Shown here: in pieces, positions 1 to 10,377 of the stretch
Layout of the letters: every line of letters starts with the position of its first letter
Numbering within the stretch: position 1 is the stretch's first letter
Assembly (NCBI GenBank): GCA_013420905.1
Contig: JAAXNY010000005.1
Location: 1,798,001 to 1,862,000, forward strand
DNA length: 64,000 nt
DNA from: Collybia mongolica
Lineage: Eukaryota > Basidiomycota > Agaricomycetes > Agaricales > Clitocybaceae
Reading direction: 5' to 3'
Notes under the pieces: generated by a model
Databases searched by the model: none
The model's input: only the letters and a program-made list of their open reading frames with translations
Told to the model about the DNA's origin: nothing
Translations under genes and position numbers: made by a program

Positions 1-1559
1 TCGTGTCAAATCCGTACATCGTAGGGAAGGAGCATTTTCGCCGTCAACCATCACAACAGCTTCTGAATCAGATACCGCTATCTCATTGAAGACGCCGTCC
101 TCTACCGAAGCACATGAGAATCTGAACAAGAATGATCTTGAAATCGTTGATAATACACCACCGTCTACGCCTGAGGTGTCAAATTACGATAATGGCCCAC
201 CTATCACTATCATCAAACCATTAAAACCTATTGTCGAAAAACAAAGCAGTGAGGACTTGAACGGGAATGCGGACGCGGACGATTTCTTCTTGGTTCCTAC
301 GACGCCGGAGGGACGAAGATCCAACGAATTATCAAATGGATCGCGATCGCGGTCGCCGCCTCCCCTTAGTCATACTGGAGAGACACCCAGCCCCCCGCCT
401 AAAACTTTTAGGAACAGCTTGACGAATGGGTTGAAGCGGTTTTCAACACTGCCGCGAACGCCTTCCATCAAATCTTCACGACGGTCGTCTGGAGGCACCC
501 ATTACTCATCAAGGACCCCCTCACCATCTATGATGCAAGCTCCATTACCTGCACCCCGCCAAAAGATTAAATCACAATACCCATCTGCGATGTATTGTTC
601 TGAGGTGTTTTCACGCAAGACTGCGTTGGAAAGGTGTGCTGTTTATGCCCACAAGATCAACGAGTTGTACATGTATGATTGTGGACTTGGAGATTGGATT
701 GTCGAAACTAAATACAGAGGTAATAGTTCTCACTGTTTCTGCAAGGTCTTCGCTGATGAAGGCTCTCGCAGCCAACACCAATCGTCCTACGTTTTCCTCG
801 GTCCCGCATACATTTACACCCCAGCCCAGGCACACGTCGCGAGCATCAATGATATCCGAAGTCACTTTTCCTCGAAGACTAGACGCGTCAACAGCGACCG
901 ACCTATCCGTTAAAACCCGTGACCTCGTACCAACATCTCCTCCTCCGCTCCCCTACCCATCGCTCGCTCAGAACCAAAGAAATTTACCGACCCGGTCCTC
1001 CAGCGTTGCAAGCGGCACGCCTCCTTCTATACGATCTTTGGCCCCGTCAACTCCGGGAACCAAAACAGGGGGTTTTTTCGCCTCCCTCGGACGGAAAGCC
1101 AGCTTGACCTCTGCTCGAGGGGCGAAGCCCGGTAGCAGTCCAGCTTCGTCTCCGGGAGGGGGAAGACTCCTCACGAAAAACCCTCCCGCCCCTCCTGCTC
1201 CCCGTGTTATTAATATCTCTACCAACCCTTCAGTCCCGGGTGGACCTCGCGCTCCACCTCGTAGAACACTCCGGTCACAGACAATCATGACAACTACAAA
1301 TCCTTTTATGTCCAGTTCTCCGACATCTGAGCGCGGTGATAGTCTGGCACGACGACCGTCCCTCTCCAATACGGCACAGGATCCCGTTGTAGATATCCAA
1401 GCGGATCCTGAATTTATTCATCAAGTCGATAAGCTCGTCGATCTCCTTCCGCACGCTGACCGCAGCGTTCTTGCTGGATATCTCCGCCGCGCAGGTCAGG
1501 ACATTTTGGCCATCGGACAGTATTTGGAGGACGAGAAAAATGGGACAATTAAATATTAG
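1..1559 (+). CDS. Ser/Pro-rich protein with C-terminal CUE-like domain (5' partial)
   Basis: The reading frame is open to the left window edge, so the start lies outside. Two exons join across a 52-nt intron (720-771, gtaata..gcag) whose phase fits exactly. Most of the protein is low-complexity Ser/Pro/Arg-rich, with many SP and TP dipeptides that look like phosphosites, and is probably disordered. The last ~50 residues form a compact helical segment (DLLPHADRSVLAGYLRR.. then DILAIGQYLED) with the pattern of a CUE domain, a small three-helix ubiquitin-binding fold. By family knowledge such proteins act as ubiquitin-binding adaptors; no enzyme domain is visible. The stop is at 1557-1559 and the gene converges on the HEI10 gene with ~195 bp between stops. 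The domain call is by pattern only. Confidence 0.7.
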
Positions 1560-1754
1560 GTTTTTCACACAATCTTTTGTGTTCTTTCTTCAATGCTTTC
1601 TTGCTATCCATCCGGAACACCATGCATCATATTTTATCACGAACTTCTGTACTTAACCTACACGCCGGACTAGTTTATCGACATTATGTATTTAATGATC
1701 AGAAAGAAGTCATGTTTTTACATCTTCGTCTCCATGATAAAAATGATGTAAACC

Positions 1755-3584
1755 TCATCGGCCTATGGGTACACTACTTGCTGGTCTGAATTTACTTGTA
1801 CGTCGAGTAGGCTGTTGCGGAAATCCTTGGTATGAAGAATCAGTGACGTTAGCATGCCTCTCTCCAGATAAAGATGGAAACCTTGGTGACTCTGGCGAGT
1901 TTGTGCATTAGAAGGATGAATCCAGCCATTGTTCACAGTCAACCGATTTCCCGATGGGTTGATGAGCATAGTCTCGACTTCATTAGCACTATCTGAGCGA
2001 TCGCTCGTATGCCCTGATCGATAAGAGCGGTCTACTGGGGCAGCAAAAGGTTGTCGATGTGATTGATTTCTGGTGTGCGCCTGAGTTGATGGCTGTTGGG
2101 CCGGTTGTTGATGCGGCTGTGGAGTCCATCCACCCTGCTGCACGAACTGACCTCTAGCCATACGACCCCCAACTGGTGTTCTTTGAATCTAGTCTCATTT
2201 GATAAATTCCAGAAAATAAAACGAAACAATAATGAAAGTCTGACTCCACTGACGTCTAGTCCTGTATTCACGTTGTTGCCCAGGTTCGCCCCGAAGCCTC
2301 GGTGATTAGCTGAATGATCTTCGTTGATATGTCCTTGAGGTCCGTTGAAGTTATGGGGTCCGTCTTGCCCAAGGGGGAGCCCCGGCGCGAGGAGAGCTTT
2401 ACGTTTGAATTTGTCATGCAAAAGCTTTGCGTATAGCGGAAGTTGGTGGAGCGTCGTAAGTCAAATAAATCCCGGTTTACCTTTAGTTTTTGGTATTCTT
2501 TCTCCCGCTCTCGTGAAGCATCCTGCAGTTCACGACTTCTCCGTCGTTCCAACTCAAGATCACGCTCGAGTTCTTTGAAATCATCAAACACGACCATACA
2601 TGCGTTGGGATTCACTCACCTTCGGCTTTGTTATTCAGAAGGCTGATCTCGCCGTTCGCTAGTCAGAGCCACGGAGGTAGGTGGTCACACCAAGTCACAA
2701 GACATAGCTACAATTTACCTTCTCTTACGACGCTTTCTAGTTGTTTTTGAAGTAGAGCGTTCTTATCGTTAATGTTACGGACGACGGCTTGTTGGAATGA
2801 GCTATAATGTATCGCTGTAAGGCCCGAAAGGTGCTATAAGTGGGGCCCACCTTTCTTGAAATATTTGGTACTGCCAGAAAGAAATGGCTCTACTTCCTGG
2901 GTCGGCTTTGTGTTCGGGGAAGATGAACAACGAAACAGACCTAGTACAAATCTCCAATATGACCGACGGTGCCAAACCAGACAGCACGGACTATAAATCA
3001 TACGCATCAGATCGATAAAAGGCGCATACACAGAGCACTCACAGTTTTATAATCATTTGATGGATGTAGCGAGCAAACCTGAAGTGAAGAACTGGAAGGT
3101 GGCCATGCTTAAATAAGGACGCAGGAGCTCACAACAACGTCGTCACTAATCGAGATCGTTAATATACGTATAGATAGAGGAGAATAAATGATTGTCCATT
3201 ACGGCTCCGTCAGACTCGTATCGCACGCTGTGAAAGGGGTTTAACACGACTGAACTGTATTTTAAGACGGCCCTACCTGGACACAGGCGGGCTGCACTAA
3301 ACAGCTCATTGGCACATTCGACTACGCAGACCAATGTGTGAGAGCCTGCAGGGTTAAGCAGGGATGGGAGCATACCGCAGAAAATATGCGAGCCTATTGC
3401 GTTGAAAGATGATAGATCATATTATCACATTGGTTCTACTGAAGCAGGAGTCTCACATGTTGTCTGTATCAACCGGTTAGCCATCCTCGAGGAAAGGTAG
3501 GGTCGTATCCGGGCTCACAACAACAGCCTTATCCGTCAATGATTGTCGGCATGTCAATCGATTACACTTCAGGTCCGTGTCCAT
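1755..3584 (-). CDS. HEI10: HEI10/CCNB1IP1-like RING E3 ligase (meiotic crossover factor)
   Basis: Rebuilt as 15 exons giving about 353 aa. The start is ATG at 3584 (MDTDLKCNRLTC..), the stop 1755-1757. The N-terminal RING has CNRLTC, CSHIFCVEC and LCPAC as zinc ligands. It is followed by the family block DYKTSVLSGLAPSVILEI and AISFWQYQIFQE, then a coiled coil (ELERDLELERRRSREL.., EYQKLKLLHDKFKRK), then a Gln/Ser/Pro-rich tail ending in an RRTSKFRP segment. This order matches animal CCNB1IP1 and plant/fungal HEI10, a SUMO/ubiquitin E3 of the Zip3 group that marks crossover sites on the synaptonemal complex. Several exons are tiny: 3457-3463 (7 nt), 3376-3393 (18 nt) and 3133-3145 (13 nt). The 65-nt intron after residue ~228 (donor gtcagt) is the least certain junction. 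Confidence 0.88.
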
Positions 3585-4110
3585 CCTCTAGCCTCCTCGC
3601 GGTCGAGGCGTTGCCTCAATGGTCAATAATAACAACCCTTGGGAATGGACGAAACGTAAATCTATATTGATGGAGAGGAATAAGAAATCAAGTATCAAAG
3701 AATTTCAAACAATCGTGTCGCACGTCGTATCACGTGAGGAACGTAAACGATCACATGACTCAAACCTACCGTTCAACTGCCCAGGCGGTTTTTAGCCAAG
3801 GCTTCCTGGCACGGAGTATTTCTAGCCTTGAAATGCTGATATTCATAATAGGTCAGAATTTGAAGTACTTTTGTTATATACATGACAAGTATATAGAACG
3901 TTAATAATGACCCATAAAACAGGAAGATAAGGTGGGCGAAATTTGGCGACTGGTACTACATTTACTAAGAAGACATGCCAATGATACGTCTATAATGATG
4001 TGGGAGGGGGGATACAAGATGGCGAGCAGAGGTATACTTTAGATAAGAAAAGTACCATGGAAAACAGTAAATTGAGGAGAGAGAAAGAAGGTCAGACAGA
4101 GATACGTCAC
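3585..4110. other. Intergenic, no gene seen
   Basis: The 526 bp between the HEI10 start and the kcs1 stop (both on the minus strand) hold no long open frame with family resemblance. The stretch serves as HEI10 5' flank and kcs1 3' flank. A CACGTG palindrome lies at 3731-3736, about 150 bp upstream of the HEI10 ATG. Confidence 0.6.
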
Positions 4111-7100
4111 TCATGTAGAAATCATTCCAGGGTCTTCATCGTCTCCAAAGATCTCGTCAAATAGTTCCTTGCCATCCGTGAGGAGGGCGGGTAGCTGGAA
4201 GGCGCCGATGGTAGGATCATCCCGAGAGGCCTTGATCCTGCGTATGCGTTCTTCATTCCAAATTCGTTCCAAAGTCTCGGTCAAGCTCTTCAATCCGAAA
4301 AGGAACCCACGATCCGGCTGTTCAGGATAATGCGGCGGAAATCTAGCGTAGATAAAACCTGTTTCTGGGTCGATTTCTGCGTGATAACCTTTTGAGCCGG
4401 GTGTCACCTCGTGGCGGGTATTAATATCAGGGTGAGGAAGCCAATCATGGCCTGTTGTTGTATGTGCGAAGTCGACAACTCGGACATTCATTTCGCCACG
4501 TTTCCGTCGGCCGCTAGAACGTTTTGCCACGGGCCCAACGAGCAAATCTTCGCTGTGCGAGCGACGCAGGGAAGGCTTCTCGGTTTTGTCCTGGAATTTA
4601 TTGGGTTTTCGTTCCAGAGACTCCCCACGCTTGTTACGGGATGTAGGATTCTCCAAAACCGAAGCACGGAATGCTTCCTGTGATTCTCGATCCCCATCAT
4701 ATATGAGGAGAATGCTGCAGCCATAGAACCTATACCCTTTCAGACGGTTGATGATTCGAGCCAAAGCATACAACTTCGGCAGAAGAACAGGAATTTGATA
4801 TGCCAACAAACGTTCACCGTCGAAAAGAAACGAGGCGAGGACTGAATCAAACTCTTGTGGAAGTACTTCTCGGCCCCTATATTTGTCTTGGGTCACATAA
4901 GATTGTGTCGCGTGGTTCCATACCTTGAAAAGGACATCGATTAACTTCCAGCCGCCCGTGCCTTCATATTATTCATGGCGACTCACCTGCATTCCACAAA
5001 CTCTAACGCCTAAGGAACGACTTGTGGTTCGGTCGCACTTCTTCCGTTGACTCTTCTTCTTTGCCGAAGTAGCGTCCATCCCATATTGGCGGGTCCCCAT
5101 CTTCAGATCCATGACGCAGGGGTGCTTCAAGCGCCCAGTAAGATCCTCCATGAGGATGAAATGGTTCTGACGTGTGACGGTCGAGTCCGTTTCCGCGTAT
5201 TCCGGAATCATTGTTGCCTCTGGGATTGAAGGCTGAAATCCTAGCAAGGAAGGCCGATGGGAGTCTAGCGATCGTGAACGGCTTCGTCGACGACTAAATG
5301 AAGGAGTAATCTCCGGATGATCGACGTCAAAGTCCATATCAAACATATCTACACCCTTGTGACCATCTTGCTCGATCTCGAGAGGCTCAAGCTTTTCAGG
5401 AACGGGTTCGCTTTGGAAGCGTCTGATAGGCGCCTCTCCTTCAGAAAGTACATCTCTGAGTCGTTCTTCTCCACGGACAGGCCTCCTGGTTCTACGAACG
5501 CGATTCTTGAGGAGCCGTCCATCAGTATTGTGTTCAACATCGGCAATGTCGCCTTCGTCTTCGGTCCTCGCAGAACCCGCCCACCGCCCACCAGTACGAC
5601 GACGGAAGCGGCGCAGAACAGTATTGAAGACGTGATCCTTCAAACGCGTATTGACGACTGTCGAGCCTGTCCCACCAAACCATGGAGAATCAGTGGGACG
5701 CATAGACTTCTCTGAATTGAATGGTCGGATAATTGGATGGTGGGAAGACTCATCGTCGTCAGAACCGGAGTTGACACTAAAATGGTGGTTTGTCCCTGAT
5801 CTCTCTTCCAAACTCGGCGGAAATGTACGAAGTGGTTGACTAGGAGAATTGACTGGAGTTGGTGCGTCTATCTCACTAGATACGAATGGATAACTCGCGA
5901 GCGGGCTGGGTTTAGATTCAGAAATATTGCTCATAGTCGGAGTCGCGGAGCCGAGATCTGGGCTCGATGCCGTTCCTCCATTTAGATACCCTCGTTGAAG
6001 TTGCCTCTTGGCAAAAACGGAAGCGCCATTGATGCTAGACTGTGAAAGAGAGCGATTTCGACTTCCATGAAGGACCCACGCGGGTACAATATGACGATTT
6101 CGATCAAGCATGACCTCGGGCATCTCTGCTTCATCAATATCGGTATCATGGTCGTCATGAATAGTTTCTCGGGTCTTGGATCCCGGAATAGTAACACTTG
6201 ACGACAATCTAGGTATATCAGTAGCAGCATGACGTATCGCGGGACGGGCAGAGAGCAATGATTCTTTAGGAGACGCCAAAGGACCTTTGACGCCCATAGA
6301 AGACTTGGGGACGCGTCTGTAACTAACCAACATGACTCCTAGATATCGTGGAATAAATCCAAGGAGTGGGGGTGCCTCATGTTCCACCGATTCATAAAAG
6401 AGGTTCTCTCGTGATACGAGAGGCTAGGTGGCGAAAGAGAGAAGAAATGAGACCAACATAAGTCCGATACAAACAGAAATTGTAGACTATGCGAACCTTG
6501 CAAACAGCCTGTTTAGTAAACTTGTAGATGGCACTATGTCCGCCGACTTGGTTACGAAATGGCCGTAACGGTATGTGAGGAAGGTTTTCATGCGTTTCCG
6601 AGTTCAATGTATTCTCTTCCTCTGGACCTTCAAAACGGCCGCCCAAATGACTGTTATCACCTGCAGCGTAGAGTAAGGGTAAGGAGTCATGATCTCCGTG
6701 AGAATCGAGAAACGACGGGTAGTGTGTATCGTAAGTTGGAGATAACGGAAAGGAAGCGTGAGCAGATGTAGTAGAGGTAGAGGTTGTTGCTGAAGCAGTC
6801 TCCCAAGTTGACTCGTCGTCTGTGGACCATGGTGAGAAATAATTTGACTCTTGCGGGGAATCTGAACGAGGTGGATACGCGGAGAGATTTGATTGGGTCT
6901 GAATAGGAGTGGGGGAACTTGAACGGCATGGAATGTTCTGTTTCGGAGATAGGTCAGGCAATGACGGTCGAGGCCGAACGGCTGTTGAGCCTCTATCATT
7001 ATAATCGTATGGAGCATTACGGGAAGCAGGCGAACGGGAGGGAGGTGGGGATGGGGGATAAGCGCGCGAACGTGGACGGATGAATGGAGATGATTCATTG

Positions 7101-8077
7101 AATGTAGTAGTGATGGATAGCGGAACATCAGGACGAACGATTTCGGCCACACCTTCATCAGCTGTCCGTTCTCGCCGCCGGCCGCGCCCCGTCTCCTGTC
7201 GTGTTACATCTTTCCGCCATTGAGTTGGCTCGCCTGCTGCAGCATCCCGAGTTAACGAAACCTTCTCCTTGACACGGGGTTCATCCTCCCGCAGAGACTC
7301 CCGTGGCTTAATCCGGTCTAAAGCCGTTGAACTTCTCTCTCGTCTGACTGCAGCAGTCTCGCGATCCGGCCACTCTGATCGCTTTACAAATTCGAATTGT
7401 GGCTCAGTGACGTCTTCAGGTTTGGACAACGATCCCTTTTTTCGGTTCCCAGACGGTAACGTTTCTGGCCTAGTTGAAGGCTCACCAAGCTTGGCTTCAT
7501 CGGCAGGGCTCGCTGTCTCCTTGAAGAGTTGCAGGGTCGCTGCAACTTTGCGACCTATCCCAGCAGTTGAGGGCTGAGATGGAGCGAGTTCCGGAGAAGC
7601 GGGAGAGGAGGAGGATGATGAACGTGTTGAGCTTGACCTCCGAGGATGTTGTCGAGCGGTTTTGGGAGGCGAGCTGCCAGCCATCAGCTCCGCGGTTGAA
7701 GAGCTTGTGGGTAACGTGCGAGCCCTATTTCCAGCCTTGCGCGGTGGTCGCGCGCGTGAGGGGTGTTGTTGGGAAATTTTCTCGGTGACAGAACCATTGG
7801 AGTCTACGGCATTGACGATTGAGTGTCGCCTCCATGTCGTGTTAGGGGCCAATGGTTGGGGTTGCCGCAAGGCTGAACTGGTCGCGAAAAGCTGGTCGAC
7901 GACGTGGGGGTCGGCAGGTGCAATTGTAGAAAGACGAGGTGAGGAAACGGCTGTGACGGTTCCTGAACTCGGAGGTGAGAGTGGGAAGTGGTAGTGGTTT
8001 TGTTTGGAATGATTGAAATTACCGACACCTTGCGGAGACGCTGTAGGATTATCGGAATTGTGCGATGTATGGAACAT
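4111..8077 (-). CDS. KCS1: Inositol hexakisphosphate kinase KCS1
   Basis: Three exons (8077-6497, 6423-4987, 4923-4111) give 1276 aa; the introns are 73 and 63 nt. The N-terminal ~490 residues are Ser/Pro/Arg-rich and probably disordered. The kinase region starts around the junction-spanning IYKFTKQAVCK / PLVSRENLF and GFIPRYLGVMLVSYRRV. A ~370-residue acidic/basic insert follows, then the IPK signature PCVMDLKMG (PxxxDxKxG), LLIYDGD and VRVVDFAHT (metal-binding DFAH). By family knowledge the enzyme phosphorylates InsP6 to 5-InsP7, which controls phosphate signalling, vacuoles and telomeres. The large insert inside the kinase is usual for fungal Kcs1. The start at 8077 is the first ATG of the long frame; an earlier start in an upstream exon is not excluded. 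Confidence 0.93.
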
Positions 8078-10377
8078 CGCAAGAAAAAGTGTGGGGTGCC
8101 AGCCGTGCTTTGAGGTGGATGGTTAAAACGAGGGCCAAGCGAGTCAGGGATAGTTGGACGACAGCTGCCAGACCTGGATGCACGGTTAAAAAGCGAATAA
8201 GGCGAAATAGAGCCAAAAAGACAGGGAATGGAAGAGCTTATTAGGGAAATAGGACAAAGCGTTGAATAGGACAATTACTTACAACGGGTGGGTATGGCCA
8301 GAGAACGCAAGTTGACGCTTGGTCACAAGTTTTTCGGGGGTGACCAAAATATGATATCAGTCAAACCACGTGCACAACACACAGAGACCCGGAGCACTCC
8401 GTAATTTCCGGCTATTGCAATACAAACATAGAGTACTCTACTTAACAAACGTTCAATCTCAACTACGTACCTCTGAAGCCACCAGACCGCACATCATGCT
8501 CTTCCTCATTCCACAAACCCCTGTTTGATTCCCATCCAACTGTCCACTTATCTCTACCCATTACCACCGGGGTCCTCGCACGTTTGAGTTGGTTTCCGAA
8601 ATTCCGGCTGTCTTCTTGGGTTCCCCATCTGCTATTCGCGACAGCGAATGGGAGCAGCCACGGACCACGGTGACCTCCATGAAAAAATCCCTCTTTCGTC
8701 CTACCTCGTCCCTTCCCAGAAGCTCACCGGGGCGACCGCGGTTCGCCGTTCCCACATACCAGTTTGGCTATCGAGCCGTCCCAGTAGCGTTAATGACGAT
8801 CCTCATTGCCCCACATGGTGCCATAGGTCTAGGACGCATCGCCTCTCCTATCGATGTTTTCGGTTCTTGATTTTCCTGAATCCAGATCGATAATCATCGC
8901 TGTCTATCTATATCGAGCCCACTGTTCATGATCATCAACAGCTTTTTTTTTTTTTCCGTTTCGACCTCCCCCCCAGTTGTCAAAGGCGACCCACGGATAA
9001 TGCCCTGACATCTTCTTTCATCTCCGGGCGCTATATCCCTCATCTGACCGACATCAATGCACAGGCGTGTTTTTGCCTTGTGCTTTTTTGCCAAGAACCC
9101 GGATCTTCTCAGCCGTGCACGCAAAGCACTAATATCCGGCCGACATTCCGCCTGTTTTGGACACTTACCTCTTTCCAAGCTACCGCGCGAGGAGCATACA
9201 GAGATTGCTTATGCCAAGGGTCCAATAATTCTCGACGAAGGGCGAACGTTACAATGGGGATACTTCCTTTAGGGGTCGAGGACGGTACCCACTAATAGTT
9301 GTAAAAGCCAAGGATTATTTATACTGAGAGCAAAAATAGCTCCCAGCGCAGCTATATATATAGGGAGAGGGCTCTTATGTTGTTATCTCAAACTTTATCT
9401 TATCTTTATTTTCATGGTCATGGTACATACTACCGTTGCGGTTGACAGCGTTGATAACAGCTAGTCACATGACCGCTTTGATAATGCCCCTAAATGTGTT
9501 ATCCCACTCCTTCCAAAGCACACTCTGGTATCATTTGTTCTAGAATATGACAATAGACAAGTGGATGTGTACCTAGTATGACACGGTGTTAAGTTCTGAA
9601 ATTTTAGCAATAAGCTGAGGTTGCTTTTCATGATTTTCTATGATAGATGCCTCCTTAAGTATTTCACATCCTGGTGGTCAAGGCTCCAGGTTACTGGGGT
9701 ATGCTAACATTTGATCAAAATCTTGTTGGGAAACATCCCATCTAATGGAGAGGTATGGTAAATCTATGTACTCTGATGGATATTTGAACTTGATGTTCCA
9801 GCATTGTTTTTAGAACTGGTATGTTAATTGCTTGAATATTTTACTCAATTTTTGAACCATTGACTCAAGTACTTGTTGAGAAATTTGGACCGAAGATAAA
9901 TGCACTTGATATCTCTTCACAAATCTTATCTCTGAACCCCATTCCCACCTATGATCTAATCTGGTCAAATTTTCACACAAATCTCTCGAAAAGAGGATTG
10001 GATTAAATTTTATTTCTTATTATTTCGACACATGACCAGAAAAACGGGTAAAAATATAATATCATGACTGCACCATGTGGCACAATTCCAGAAGTCATGA
10101 GGTCACATTTCAAAAAAGGGGGTCCTGCATCTTAAAACATTCTAGAATGTTCCAGAAGTAATCAAATATCAGATGACACATACTTTGGACTCAGCACATG
10201 CCTATAAAGTCCCCACAAGTCCAAAAATGTTTCTTTTACATAACTCTTCCCCCAACCACTATCATATTGTTTACAAAGCAATTCATAAACATTGCTTAGT
10301 AGTTGTTTTCCACTTTCTGTCACCAAAAATCTAGGACTCAAGCATCTCAACAGGACTAAAAGATAATTATCAATAAC
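8078..10377. other. Long intergenic stretch, AT-rich towards its right end
   Basis: 2.3 kb without a gene I can recognise. 8078-8560 is the 5' flank of kcs1, with CACGTG at 8367-8372. 8561-9300 has short open frames on both strands but no family motif. From ~9300 the DNA is AT-rich. Three TTCnnGAA units or arrays occur at 9538-9545, 10086-10093 and 10140-10157. Two short coding-like stretches occur: plus 9836-10006, and a minus frame 10162-10497 that overlaps the start of the next gene. Both look like possible gene relics rather than working genes. Confidence 0.55.
10140..10157. promoter_or_regulatory. Perfect four-unit heat-shock element
   Basis: The sequence reads TTC-ta-GAA-tg-TTC-ca-GAA, four alternating nGAAn units with exact 2-nt spacing, the textbook binding site of a trimeric heat-shock factor. 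It lies ~220 bp upstream of the ATG at 10378. A second TTCcaGAA is at 10086-10093 and a third TTCtaGAA at 9538-9545. The match is seen directly; HSF control of the downstream gene is inference. Confidence 0.6.

Noticed and set aside
6604..7158. 184-codon minus-strand frame inside kcs1
   Set aside because: It overlaps the N-terminal kcs1 exon in another frame; the kcs1 frame is much longer and continuous to the kinase domain.
8589..8870. Open frame of 93 codons upstream of kcs1
   Set aside because: No ortholog-like motif, no flanking splice signals that extend it, and an overlapping frame on the same strand is equally open; looks like chance.
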